The position numbers and the translations under genes are program-made. From NCBI GenBank assembly GCA_023410595.1, contig JAEYPO010000001.1, forward strand, positions 124,001 through 188,000: DNA of 64,000 bases, given 5' to 3'. This DNA is from Bacillota bacterium. GTDB lineage: Bacteria; Bacillota; Clostridia; Christensenellales; SZUA-584. Each line of letters begins with the position of its first letter. Positions within the stretch are counted from its first letter, which is position 1. Shown one piece after another: positions 33,073 through 41,679 of this stretch. The notes beneath the pieces are model-generated. The model was not told the DNA's origin. It saw only the letters and a list, made by a program, of their open reading frames with translations, and made no database searches.

Positions 33073-34395
33073 ATGAATAAAATAGCAGTAGCCGGTTCGG
33101 GATATGTTGGCCTTGTAGCGGGCGTCTGCCTGGCGGATATGGGGAATAACGTTATTTGTGTGGATAATAATGAAGAAAAAATAGACGGGCTTAAACGAGG
33201 GAATATCCCTATATACGAGGCAGGCATAGATAAGAAAATCAAACAGAATGTTGACATGAACAGACTCTGGTTTACAACAAATATGGCTGAGGCAGTGAAA
33301 GAAAGTAATATTATTTTCATTGCTGTAGGAACGCCACCTATGGACGATGGAGGCGCGTACATCCAAGATGTGCTGCAGGTAAGCCGGGATATCGGCCGCT
33401 TTATGGAGGGGTATAAAGCTGTAGTTATCAAATCAACCGTTCCTGTTGGTACAGGGCAAAAGGTTAAAGCGGCTATTAATGACATGCTTATTGAGCGGGC
33501 GGTTGACTATTCCTTTGATGTCGTTTCTAATCCGGAGTTTTTGCGGGAAGGCTCAGCTCTTCAGGATTTTACTCAGCCTGACCGCATTATACTCGGAGTT
33601 GAATCCATAAAAGCAGAAAACATAATGATGGAAGTCTATGAGAGCCTAAGCTCGAAAGGAATACCAGTTCTTTGTACAAACATTGAAACAGCAGAACTGA
33701 CAAAATATGCAGCCAATGCTTTTTTGGCTATGAAGGTGACTTTTATTAACGAAATGGCTCAAGTATGTGAGAAGGTAGGTGCTGATGTACAGCTTTTAGC
33801 CAAAGGTATCGGCATGGATAAGCGGATAGCCCCAGATTTCTTAAAACCGGGACCAGGTTATGGCGGCAGCTGTTTTCCCAAGGATACCAGGGCGGCGGTT
33901 ATTATAGGGAAGGAACATGGCGTAGCTCTATCACTGATCGAGCAAACAATTGAATCAAATGAAAGACAGAAGCTGTGGGCAGTTCAAAAGATCGCAGAAA
34001 CTATGGGCAGTCTGCAGGGTAAAACGATAGGTGTTTTGGGAATTACCTATAAAGCGGAGACGGATGACATGAGGGATGCGCCATCTTTAGTTATCCTGAA
34101 AAAACTGGCAGATGCGGGCGCAAGGTTGCAAATTTTTGATCCTCAGGGTGAGAAGGAAGGTAAATGGAGGCTGGAAGGCATAAAGGACAGCATTTGTTTT
34201 TGCACAAATGAATTCGAAGCCGGAAATGAGGCTGATGCGCTTGTTATTCTCACTGAGTGGGCTCAGTTTAAAACGATGGACCTCGGAAAAATGCGCAGGG
34301 GAATGACAGGACGGTTTTTCTTCGATTTCAGGAATATGTTTGAGAGAAACGTCATTGAAAAGGAAGGCTTTCTTTACGTTGGAATAGGAATATAA
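33073..34395 (+). CDS. UDP-glucose 6-dehydrogenase
   Basis: The 440-residue enzyme oxidises UDP-glucose to UDP-glucuronate with two NAD+. It has an N-terminal Rossmann motif GSGYVGLVAG near residue 9, the central helix, and the catalytic Cys in GYGGSCFPKDTRA near 263. The C-terminal UDP-binding domain starts with GVLGITYKAETDDMRDAPS. Start: ATG at 33073, with GAGGAG 7 nt upstream. It stands between GalU and the coat genes. Confidence 0.95.
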   Translation: MNKIAVAGSGYVGLVAGVCLADMGNNVICVDNNEEKIDGLKRGNIPIYEAGIDKKIKQNVDMNRLWFTTNMAEAVKESNIIFIAVGTPPMDDGGAYIQDVLQVSRDIGRFMEGYKAVVIKSTVPVGTGQKVKAAINDMLIERAVDYSFDVVSNPEFLREGSALQDFTQPDRIILGVESIKAENIMMEVYESLSSKGIPVLCTNIETAELTKYAANAFLAMKVTFINEMAQVCEKVGADVQLLAKGIGMDKRIAPDFLKPGPGYGGSCFPKDTRAAVIIGKEHGVALSLIEQTIESNERQKLWAVQKIAETMGSLQGKTIGVLGITYKAETDDMRDAPSLVILKKLADAGARLQIFDPQGEKEGKWRLEGIKDSICFCTNEFEAGNEADALVILTEWAQFKTMDLGKMRRGMTGRFFFDFRNMFERNVIEKEGFLYVGIGI

Positions 34396-34486
34396 ATTCA
34401 TTTATTATAATGACAACTCACATTTTCATTGTATCAAGAATAATAATAATAGTAACAAATTAACTTTTGAAAGGATCGATAGCTTT

Positions 34487-34741
34487 ATGAAGTATCAAGA
34501 CAAATATGTAGGGTCACAAGATGAGATCTATGCCTATTTGAAGGAATTGCCTACAAAATTCCTGAAAAATGGTCTTGTCGTTGAGACCCAGAATGTCAGC
34601 ATTCCGGATGACAAAGAATTAGAATATAAAATCAAATATGAAAATGACGAATATGAAGGGGCTCTGGCAATAAAAATATCCTGGGTAAATGCTGAAGTTG
34701 TAGAAGAGGAAGAAGAAGAAGAGGAAGAGGAAGAGAACTAA
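34487..34741 (+). CDS. Small amphi-Trp-like protein with poly-Glu tail
   Basis: The 84-residue protein resembles the amphi-Trp domain: GSQDEIYAYLKELPTKFLKN (helix), VSIPDDKELEYKIKYE (strand) and an ending ALAIKISW with the conserved Trp. It then ends in a run of eleven Glu with one Asn. ATG follows AAAGGATCGATAGCTTT. A hairpin (ATACCCGGT/ACCGGGTAT) follows the stop. It may be a spore or coat accessory protein by position. Confidence 0.65.
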   Translation: MKYQDKYVGSQDEIYAYLKELPTKFLKNGLVVETQNVSIPDDKELEYKIKYENDEYEGALAIKISWVNAEVVEEEEEEEEEEEN

Positions 34742-34753
34742 TCGGATATAATA

Positions 34754-34786
34754 ATACCCGGTGAGGTATATATCTTAACCGGGTAT
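34754..34786 (+). terminator. Hairpin after the poly-Glu protein gene
   Basis: ATACCCGGT (34754-34762) and ACCGGGTAT (34778-34786) form a 9-bp perfect stem. There is no T-run. Confidence 0.5.
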
Positions 34787-34862
34787 ATACTTATATATGT
34801 TTTAGTGAGAGCGTAAATAGACTGAATAAAGCAAAATAATTTATGGATGGGGGGCGTAAACT

Positions 34863-35333
34863 GTGGAGGATACCAAAAAAATCATTACACGAGCCGTATT
34901 TGGCCATATTAATCAAACGTTCCAGAATACTGTCAATATCGCAATCAATGAAGAAGATAAGCATATTGATATCTTGGGCTGTAAAATTAGCGGAGCAAAA
35001 TTATTGAGATCTTCCATTGAGGGGGGTAATGGAGAAAGTAAAAAAGTAAAGGTGAGTCTGGGTTTTGGCATCCATGTTTGGTATAAATCAAAAAACGAAA
35101 CAAGGATTTCTAAAGTCAATGCAGAGCATACAGATATCATTGAGATCGCGAAGCAAGGGACTGAAAATTTCAGCAATGAGGACGTCTATGTATGGATAAG
35201 AGGCACACCGAAATGCATAGATAAACCCGTCGTCATCCAAACAGGAGAAAACCTGGTTGCGGTTCAAATTGAGTATATGCTTGAAGCAGAAGTCATCGGT
35301 GAAACAGTGATCAATGTCAAGGTGTTTGAATAA
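34863..35333 (+). CDS. CotE-like outer spore coat protein, paralogue 1
   Basis: The 156-residue protein follows the CotE layout: KKIITRAVFG, then ILGCKISGAKLL, KVKVSLGFGIHVWYKS, VNAEHTDIIEI and a C-terminal EYMLEAEVIGETVINVKV, with the family's E-x-E-V-I/V-G-E/D-T/S motif. CotE directs outer-coat assembly in Bacillus. The start is GTG at 34863, preceded by GGGGGG at about 8 nt. Two further CotE-like genes lie at 38973 and 39548. A 12-bp terminator stem follows. Confidence 0.88.
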   Translation: MEDTKKIITRAVFGHINQTFQNTVNIAINEEDKHIDILGCKISGAKLLRSSIEGGNGESKKVKVSLGFGIHVWYKSKNETRISKVNAEHTDIIEIAKQGTENFSNEDVYVWIRGTPKCIDKPVVIQTGENLVAVQIEYMLEAEVIGETVINVKVFE

Positions 35334-35425
35334 TAGAATAACAGTAGAACAGACATACAAAAAAGGATATATACTTATGGAGTCTATAATACCATAGTTA
35401 AGATAGCCTGACAAAAGCCTTGTCG

Positions 35426-35460
35426 AAGGGTGTTCTACATATCTAGAGCATCCTTTTATT
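35426..35460 (+). terminator. Terminator after CotE-like gene 1
   Basis: AAGGGTGTTCTA and TAGAGCATCCTT form a 12-bp stem (two G-T pairs) with a 6-nt loop, followed by TTATT. Confidence 0.8.
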
Positions 35461-35482
35461 ATTGAAGGATCAGGGGGTAAAA

Positions 35483-36523
35483 ATGATAAAGAATCAAAGC
35501 TCCGAACCGCTGGCTGAGATTTTAGGGAAATATCCGTTTACAGTCAAGCGGACTAAGACGGAGTCATATAAACAAAAAAAGGCAGTGTGGTGGGTTGAGA
35601 CCACAAAAGGGACAAAAATACTCAAGAAGCATCCCAACTCGGAAGCCATGCTGCTTTTTCTTTTGGCAGCCACTGACCATTTGCAGAAAAGAGGCATTGG
35701 AATCCCAAGGGTTAATACAACGATTGACGGTCGTCCTTATGTAAAGATGGGGGAAACATGTTATATCTTGATCGATGCTGCCGAAGGGGTGAACCCGGAC
35801 TACAATAAGCCAAGAGAACTTGAGATTTTTGTTCGAGAACTGGGGAGGTTTCATTCGGCATCGGTCGGCTTCGTTCCGCCAAAGGAATCCAAGATCCGTC
35901 AGCACCTTGGGAATTGGCCGGAGGACTACAGCGCTGATTTAAGCCGATTAAAAGGATTTTATGACAATGAAAAAAGCCAAGTCACGCACGGAGAGTTCGG
36001 TAAGATAATATTAAAGGTATTCAATTCATTTTTTGAGAGAATGGAAGCCTCTATAACAGGGCTAAGAAGCCCCGAATATACTACATGGGTAAAAAAAATC
36101 GCTGCAGAAGGAGGCCTGTGTCATCAGGATTTTGCAGCAGGCAATATTTTGCTCAGCTCTTCAGGCAAGGTATATGTTATTGACACGGATTCATTGACAA
36201 TTGACCTGCCCGCAAGGGATATTCGGAAACTATTGAACAAGGTAATGAAGAAAAACGGAAAATGGGATGCCGCATTGTTGCAAGATATTCTTGGATGGTA
36301 TCAGAAAGAGAACCCGCTTACAGCCGATGAGTGGGCAGTGGTGAAACTGGATCTAAATTTCCCTCATCTGTTTGCTGGCATCATGGATAAATATTACCGA
36401 GGAAGGGAAAGAGATTGGACTGAAGAAAAATATGTTAGCCGTCTCAAAGAGATGATTGCTATAGAGCAGTCCGGCCAAAAAGTGCTGGATAAATATGAAG
36501 AAATAATAAAGAAGATTCAGTAA
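35483..36523 (+). CDS. CotS-family kinase-like spore protein, paralogue 1
   Basis: The 346-residue protein has the APH/CotS kinase-like fold. The core LCHQDFAAGNILL near residue 215 holds the catalytic H-x-D-x4-N, and KVYVIDTDSLTIDLPARDI has the metal-binding Asp. The N-terminal lobe contains VWWVETTKGTKILKKHPNS. CotS proteins are coat components with a kinase fold. Start: ATG at 35483 after AGGGGG. It precedes a second, divergent copy by 29 bp. Confidence 0.88.
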   Translation: MIKNQSSEPLAEILGKYPFTVKRTKTESYKQKKAVWWVETTKGTKILKKHPNSEAMLLFLLAATDHLQKRGIGIPRVNTTIDGRPYVKMGETCYILIDAAEGVNPDYNKPRELEIFVRELGRFHSASVGFVPPKESKIRQHLGNWPEDYSADLSRLKGFYDNEKSQVTHGEFGKIILKVFNSFFERMEASITGLRSPEYTTWVKKIAAEGGLCHQDFAAGNILLSSSGKVYVIDTDSLTIDLPARDIRKLLNKVMKKNGKWDAALLQDILGWYQKENPLTADEWAVVKLDLNFPHLFAGIMDKYYRGRERDWTEEKYVSRLKEMIAIEQSGQKVLDKYEEIIKKIQ

Positions 36524-36552
36524 GGTTTATTTTTATGGGGGATGAATGATGT

Positions 36553-37578
36553 ATGCAGAATGACAGACTAAAGGATATTGCCCGCGCAGTATTAACGCAA
36601 TATGATGTCACCCCGGCGCAAATACAGATCGTTCAACAGGGTGGCATCAAAACTGTTTGGAAGGTGTCTTCCGAAAATGGTGCGACTTGTCTGAAAAGAT
36701 TAAAACAAACGCGGGAAAAGGCGCTATTTTCTGTTGGGGCTCAAAAGCATATTAAAGAAAATGGCGGGTATGTGCCCGACGTAATAGCAAATAAAGCAAA
36801 TGAAACAATAACCTGTTTTAATAATGAGCTTTTTGTTTTGTATGAATGGGTGGAAGGAAAACAGCTTAACTTTAATAAACAGGAAGATCTTATGGCGGCC
36901 ATAGAAGGCCTTGCGCGTTTTCACAAATGTACTAAAGGGTATAACCCTCCCGAAGAGGCCAGAGTGTCTACCAAGCTCGCCAAATGGCCGGATCAGTACC
37001 GTTCCATGCTAACTAGGCTTAGCAACTGGAAGAATATCTCGTGCCAGAAAAAAGCAGCTGTTTATGACACTTATTTAAAATGGGTTGATCGCATTATGGC
37101 ATTAGGGGAAAAAGCAATTAAATTCCTCGAGGATTCACCGTATGACGTATTGTCATCTCCGGGCGCGCCAGCTGTAGTATTGTGTCATCAGGATTACGGC
37201 AAAGGCAACGCTCTTTTGACTCAAAAAGGCATATGTGTTTTAGATCTTGATGGAGTGACATATGATCTGGCAGCCAGAGATCTGAGAAAAATCATACTCA
37301 AAATTGCAGAGAACCAAGGGAAGTGGGATGAAGAAACCTTAAGGGATATATTAACTTGGTATGAAAGGGGAAATACGCTCTCGTATGACGAGAAAAAAAT
37401 GGCGTATATTGATATGCTGTTCCCGCACAGCTTTTTCGGGGCCGTAAAGAACCAATTCTTAAAGAATAAGCCTGTCAAGGATGCAAGTATAGAGAAGATT
37501 GGCAGGATCGAAATGTCAAAAGAAACTCTTTTGACAGGATTGATAAAGGGGTCCCCAAAAAGTCGTGAGACTTTTTAG
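36553..37578 (+). CDS. CotS-family kinase-like spore protein, paralogue 2
   Basis: The 341-residue protein has the same layout as its neighbour: VLCHQDYGKGNALL with H-x-D-x4-N near 215, then GICVLDLDGVTYDLAARDL. The family N-lobe is TVWKVSSENGATCLKRLK. The two copies share motifs but are clearly diverged. The last codons (GSPKSRETF and the stop) lie within the hairpin repeat at 37547-37583, so its natural C-terminus may have been replaced. The glycosyltransferase gene follows after the second repeat. Confidence 0.88.
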   Translation: MQNDRLKDIARAVLTQYDVTPAQIQIVQQGGIKTVWKVSSENGATCLKRLKQTREKALFSVGAQKHIKENGGYVPDVIANKANETITCFNNELFVLYEWVEGKQLNFNKQEDLMAAIEGLARFHKCTKGYNPPEEARVSTKLAKWPDQYRSMLTRLSNWKNISCQKKAAVYDTYLKWVDRIMALGEKAIKFLEDSPYDVLSSPGAPAVVLCHQDYGKGNALLTQKGICVLDLDGVTYDLAARDLRKIILKIAENQGKWDEETLRDILTWYERGNTLSYDEKKMAYIDMLFPHSFFGAVKNQFLKNKPVKDASIEKIGRIEMSKETLLTGLIKGSPKSRETF

Positions 37579-37625
37579 GGTGATAATACGGGGTCCCCAA
37601 AAAGCCATGAGACTTTTTGGGGTGT
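37547..37625. repeat. Two tandem GGGGTCCCC hairpin repeats, AAAAAG/CTTTTT stems
   Basis: Copy 1 (37547-37583): CCCCAAAAAG, TCGTGAGA, CTTTTTAGGG. Copy 2 (37589-37625): CCCCAAAAAG, CCATGAGA, CTTTTTGGGG. Copy 1 supplies the end of the CotS-like gene; copy 2 stops just before the ribosome site of the next gene. Confidence 0.88.
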
Positions 37626-37642
37626 GAAAAGGGGTTATAGAA

Positions 37643-38776
37643 GTGAGAATCGCGTTAATCTGTACAGAAAAATTACCGGTCCCCCCGATTCGCGGGGGTG
37701 CGGTTCAACAGTATATAGATGCTGTAGTACCGTATATAAAGAAAAAGCATGACGTTACCGTGTTTTGCGTTGAGGATCCGGGCTTATTAAAGAGGGAAGA
37801 CGACTACCATGTCCATTATATCAGGGTCCCCGGAAAGCAAATACAGGATTATATTTCGAATGTTATCAATAATTTAAATGATCAATATGATTTGATCCAT
37901 ATATTTAACAGACCCCGATGGGTAAATATGATCGGGGAAAAGCTTCCGAAAACTATGATAAGCTTAAGCCTCCATAACGAGATGTTTCAACCCTCAAAGA
38001 TCTCGAAAGAGGAGGGTGAAAAGTGTATCAAAAGAGTAAAATTTATTACTACAGTAAGCAAGTTTGTTGAGACGGGAATAAAGAAACTTTATCCCGAAGC
38101 GTCATCAAAATTACACACGGTTTATTCTGGTGTTAACATCCGTGATTATCAGCCTGTCTGGTCTGCAGAGGCAACGCAAATAAGAAACCAATTAAGGCAA
38201 AAATATGGTTTAACCAATAAAAAAGTTGTACTCTTTATCGGCAGACTGGGCCCGAAAAAAGGCGCGCATATTCTAATAAAAGCAATCGATAAAGTTTTGC
38301 CAAGCCATCCTGAAACGGCGCTTGTACTTGTAGGAAGCAAATGGTATGGCGAAAACCAGGAAGACAGTTACGTACGTCAGGTTAGGCAAATGGCAGATGA
38401 CTTGGACACAAAAGTAGTTATGCCCGGGTTTCTTCCTCCAAAGGATGTTATATCTTATTATTATATGGGGGATATATTTGTTTGCGCGTCTCAATGGCGG
38501 GAGCCTCTGGCCAGAGTACACTATGAGGCAATGGCTGCGGGGCTACCAATCATATCTACGGATAAGGGGGGTAATGCTGAAGTAATAAGGGGGAACGGCA
38601 ATGGTATTATCTTAAGTGATTATAATCAGCCTCAAGCATTTGCCGACGCCATCATTCTATTACTGGATCGCCAGGACATTGCGTTGGAGATGGGCAAGAC
38701 AGGGAGGCGGCTGGCCGAGGAAAGATATTCCTGGGAACGGGTAGCTGCAGAGCTGATTGAATTGTTTGAAGCCTAG
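37643..38776 (+). CDS. GT4 glycosyltransferase, CotSA-like
   Basis: The 377-residue GT-B enzyme has the GT4 start IRGGAVQQYIDAV, a donor-binding region VVLFIGRLGPKKGAHILIKA, and the E-x7-E motif EPLARVHYEAMAAGLP near 300. In Bacillus, CotSA, a glycosyltransferase-like coat protein, is encoded beside CotS. Here two CotS-like genes directly precede this gene, so a CotSA role is likely. The start is GTG at 37643 after AAAAGGGG. A terminator follows. Confidence 0.9.
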   Translation: MRIALICTEKLPVPPIRGGAVQQYIDAVVPYIKKKHDVTVFCVEDPGLLKREDDYHVHYIRVPGKQIQDYISNVINNLNDQYDLIHIFNRPRWVNMIGEKLPKTMISLSLHNEMFQPSKISKEEGEKCIKRVKFITTVSKFVETGIKKLYPEASSKLHTVYSGVNIRDYQPVWSAEATQIRNQLRQKYGLTNKKVVLFIGRLGPKKGAHILIKAIDKVLPSHPETALVLVGSKWYGENQEDSYVRQVRQMADDLDTKVVMPGFLPPKDVISYYYMGDIFVCASQWREPLARVHYEAMAAGLPIISTDKGGNAEVIRGNGNGIILSDYNQPQAFADAIILLLDRQDIALEMGKTGRRLAEERYSWERVAAELIELFEA

Positions 38777-38807
38777 AAAGTTGTTAAGTTTTTGTACTTC
38801 CATATCG

Positions 38808-38848
38808 AATAAGACTCTTTCATAACATGATGAGTCTTATTCTTTTTA
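38808..38848 (+). terminator. Terminator after the CotSA-like gene
   Basis: AATAAGACTC (38808-38817) and GAGTCTTATT (38832-38841) form a 10-bp stem followed by CTTTTT. Confidence 0.85.
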
Positions 38849-38972
38849 AAAGTGAGAAATAAAGAAGCAAGTAACATAAGTGTGGGTTGCGAATAGAATA
38901 TAACATATCAATCTGAGAATGAAACTGATGCATAAAAGAATATTTAGAACTTTGAGGGAAGGAGAGGGTTTT

Positions 38973-39458
38973 GTGAAATCCGTTAATCGAGCTACTCGTG
39001 AAATAATAGCGCAAACTACATGCGGGAGGGGGTTCAAAGACATTGAGTATGTTAAATATATAGAACCGAAAAAAGAGACTACTCCAATTCGTATATTGGG
39101 TTGTTCTATTACTAATGTTGTAAAGCCAAAGGCACTTAAATGGAAAGTTCCTGAAAGAAGCCGTTATTATGTGCCTGTGAAGGGGGCTTTTGATATTCAC
39201 GTATGGTATTCCTATAATGATGACAAGGAAACGGCTGTTGTCAGCACAAATGTAGTATACCACGAAACCATACCTATATCGGACAGAAGCGGAAGGCCGA
39301 TAGGACCTGTGGTAGCTACGGCAAAATATGAGGATGAACCCGTTGTTGGCAGTGCTGAGCTCGAAGGTAATAAAATACGGGTTGTTGTTGTACTCTTTAT
39401 CTCAGCAGAGGTAATTGGAGATTCCAGACTTCTGGTTGAAGTCATAGAACCAAAATAA
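38973..39458 (+). CDS. CotE-like outer spore coat protein, paralogue 2
   Basis: The 161-residue protein has the CotE pattern REIIAQTTCGRG, then IRILGCSITNVV, KGAFDIHVWYSYNDD, VVYHETIPI and ending FISAEVIGDSRLLVEV. It is the closest of the three to Bacillus CotE in the HVWYSY-x-DD and AEVIGDS blocks. The start is GTG at 38973 with GGAGAGG before it; the frame extends to 38919 without a good site. It is followed after 89 bp by paralogue 3. Confidence 0.87.
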   Translation: MKSVNRATREIIAQTTCGRGFKDIEYVKYIEPKKETTPIRILGCSITNVVKPKALKWKVPERSRYYVPVKGAFDIHVWYSYNDDKETAVVSTNVVYHETIPISDRSGRPIGPVVATAKYEDEPVVGSAELEGNKIRVVVVLFISAEVIGDSRLLVEVIEPK

Positions 39459-39547
39459 TCACCATATCAAGTATCCGAAAAATACAGATATAATAAGCGG
39501 GTTACTAATATAGGGGATTTAAGAAAATGCAGGAAAGAGGGATAGTA

Positions 39548-40087
39548 ATGGAAGTAATCAAAAAAATAATCGCAAAGGCTTCATATGGTCAAAACATACA
39601 GTCGTTCAATAAAGATATCCTTATTAATACATATGACAGAAAAAAACCTTCAGAAATTTTAGGCTGTATCATAACTGGAGCTGAAATTTTGAGTTGCTCT
39701 CTTGAAGAAGTGCAAAACGGAAAAGGCGTCAGGGTAAATGGCAAATTCGATGTCAATCTGTGGTATGGGCTAAGCAGTGACACTAAGGTAGCGAAAGTCA
39801 GCACGAATTTCTCAGATGTCGTAGTGATTTCTGCAGAAGGTGTAGAAAAATACAATAATGAGGAAGTCAGAGCATGGATCGAAAAAGCACCGGAGTTTTT
39901 CGGGGCGACAATAACTGGCCAGCACGAGGAACCTGACGTAGTGGTTCAGGTACAATATGAACTGGGTGCAGAAATCATTGGTCAGACCTCATTAAACGTA
40001 AAAGTCATCGAATCTGAGGGTAACACAGAAGAAGACGACGCTAAACCTCAGGAAATCGGAGAAACAATGGATGATGAAGATGACTAG
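39548..40087 (+). CDS. CotE-like outer spore coat protein, paralogue 3
   Basis: The 179-residue protein repeats the layout: KKIIAKASYG, EILGCIITGAEIL, NGKFDVNLWYGLSSD and LGAEIIGQTSLNVKV. Its C-terminus is acidic (about 25 residues, ending TMDDEDD). Acidic tails also mark Bacillus CotE. Start: ATG at 39548, with GAGGG 6 nt upstream. It looks closest to paralogue 1. Confidence 0.86.
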   Translation: MEVIKKIIAKASYGQNIQSFNKDILINTYDRKKPSEILGCIITGAEILSCSLEEVQNGKGVRVNGKFDVNLWYGLSSDTKVAKVSTNFSDVVVISAEGVEKYNNEEVRAWIEKAPEFFGATITGQHEEPDVVVQVQYELGAEIIGQTSLNVKVIESEGNTEEDDAKPQEIGETMDDEDD

Positions 40088-40118
40088 ATGAAAGATTCGA
40101 TGAATATAACGTAATGCA

Positions 40119-40153
40119 GGATGTTCTTAATAAGAATAGAACATCCTTCTTCC
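40119..40153 (+). terminator. Hairpin after CotE-like gene 3
   Basis: GGATGTTCT (40119-40127) and AGAACATCC (40138-40146) form a 9-bp stem, followed by TTCTTCC. It resembles the stem after paralogue 1. Confidence 0.7.
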
Positions 40154-40157
40154 TGTA

Positions 40158-40186
40158 GCCAGAAACCGTGAGAGTTTTGGGGCGCT
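40158..40186. repeat. Degenerate GGGGTCCCC hairpin repeat
   Basis: AGCCAGAAACCGTGAGAG then TTTTGGGGCG. The right arm and loop are recognisable, the left CCCC has decayed. Confidence 0.5.
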
Positions 40187-40242
40187 AAAATTGATGTCAC
40201 ATTATATTCAGGTGAATAAAATGGTGAAGGGAATACGGTCAT

Positions 40243-41283
40243 TTGGAGAAAAAGGCGAACAAAGAATACAAGACGGATATAAATAAAGTCTATCTTATTA
40301 CCGGCGCAGCGGGTTTTATAGGATATTTTTTATCTAAAAGTTTACTTAAGGACGGTTGCCGGGTTGTAGGTATTGATAACCTCAATGATTATTATGATGT
40401 TGATCTAAAATACGAACGGTTGAATCAGCTGAAGCAATTAAAGCAGTTTACATTTCTCAAGGGAGATATTTCAGATAAAAATACAGTTCTGCATGAGTTC
40501 CAGGAATATAGACCCGATATAGTAATAAATCTGGCGGCTCAAGCAGGGGTAAGATATTCTCTGGTAAATCCCGACACGTATATTACAAGCAATATATCAG
40601 GGTTTTACAACATACTTGAAGCTTGCAGACGATATCCGGTCAGCCACCTTGTGTATGCCTCATCCAGTTCAGTTTATGGTCTGAGTAATAAGGTGCCGTT
40701 TTCTGAAACTGATTACGTAGACAAACCCATATCGTTGTATGCCGCAACTAAAAAGTCTAATGAGCTGATGGCATATACTTATAGTTATCTTTATAAAATA
40801 CCAGCCACCGGGCTACGCTTTTTTACGGTTTACGGTCCGTATGGTCGTCCCGATATGGCATACTTCGATTTCACAAATAGATATTTTGCAGGCGAACCAA
40901 TAAAGGTTTTCAACAACGGTGATCTTGAAAATGACTTATACCGGGACTTTACCTATATTGATGATATTGTTGAATGCATTAAACGAATAACCGGTAATCC
41001 TCCTGTCGGTACGATTCCAAATAATATCTACAATATTGGAAACAACACTCCAATTAAGCTAATGAATTTTATTGAGAAATTAGAGAAATGCTTGACGAAA
41101 GCAGCCGGCAGAGAAATAGTTTTTAATAAAGTATATTTACCGATTCAACCAGGGGACATGCCGATGACGTGTGCATCTGTTGATTTGTTACAGAAAGCAG
41201 TCGGGTTTGAGCCAAAAACAACTATAGAGGAAGGCCTGCAGAAATTTGCGGACTGGTATGTTAAATATTATCGAATCAAGTAA
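40243..41283 (+). CDS. UDP-glucuronate 4-epimerase-like SDR enzyme
   Basis: The 346-residue extended SDR has the NAD motif GAAGFIGYFLSK near residue 20, GIDNLNDYYDVDLKYERL, which is typical of UDP-glucuronate 4-epimerases, NLAAQAGVRYS, and the Ser/Tyr-x3-Lys pair in YASSSSVYG and YAATKKSNE. It would turn UDP-glucuronate from the dehydrogenase at 33.1 kb into UDP-galacturonate. The start is TTG at 40243 with AAGGG upstream. It closes the spore-surface block. Confidence 0.9.
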   Translation: MEKKANKEYKTDINKVYLITGAAGFIGYFLSKSLLKDGCRVVGIDNLNDYYDVDLKYERLNQLKQLKQFTFLKGDISDKNTVLHEFQEYRPDIVINLAAQAGVRYSLVNPDTYITSNISGFYNILEACRRYPVSHLVYASSSSVYGLSNKVPFSETDYVDKPISLYAATKKSNELMAYTYSYLYKIPATGLRFFTVYGPYGRPDMAYFDFTNRYFAGEPIKVFNNGDLENDLYRDFTYIDDIVECIKRITGNPPVGTIPNNIYNIGNNTPIKLMNFIEKLEKCLTKAAGREIVFNKVYLPIQPGDMPMTCASVDLLQKAVGFEPKTTIEEGLQKFADWYVKYYRIK

Positions 41284-41381
41284 ATGATGTGATCGTTACA
41301 ATTTTCAAGCGAGTGGTAATGGAGTACAGTATCAGTATGCAAATTTGTCCTTGGACGATTGAAAAAAGGAGGGCAGAATAG

Positions 41382-41410
41382 AAAAAGCCGCCGGATTGCT
41401 CCCGCGGCTT
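41382..41410 (-). terminator. Terminator of tRNA-Leu
   Basis: On the minus strand AAGCCGC and GCGGCTT form the stem, followed by TTTTC. It lies about 90 bp beyond the tRNA. Confidence 0.7.
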
Positions 41411-41501
41411 CTCCAAAAACTTACCACTTGATGTCTTACCTGCTGCATAACAAAGATGTAAGTACTGATGCACAAAACCTGATGTAAAACAGAGCTGTCA
41501 A

Positions 41502-41588
41502 TGGTGCCGAAGGCGGGACTTGAACCCGCACGGTATCGCTACCACCGGATTTTGAGTCCGGCACGTCTGCCAATTCCATCACTTCGGC
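41502..41588 (-). tRNA. tRNA-Leu (anticodon CAA)
   Basis: On the minus strand the 7-bp acceptor GCCGAAG pairs with CTTCGGC, followed by discriminator A and an encoded CCA. The anticodon stem is CCGGA/TCCGG with loop CTCAAAA (anticodon CAA, reads UUG). A long variable arm (TGGTAGCGATACCG) marks a class II tRNA, and the T arm is GCGGGTTCAAGTCCCGC. Length is 87 nt. Confidence 0.96.
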
Positions 41589-41679
41589 ACGGCTGAAAGC
41601 ATATAAAGCCCGGTTGTTAATATAGCATATCAAAAATTTTGCGTCAACTGTAAATATCGGGGCGCGAGGGCGAAAAACG

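Noticed and set aside
37547..37625. Tandem direct repeats as a possible CRISPR array
   Set aside because: Only two units, each self-complementary, with a spacer of about five bases and no cas genes; they belong to the dispersed hairpin family.
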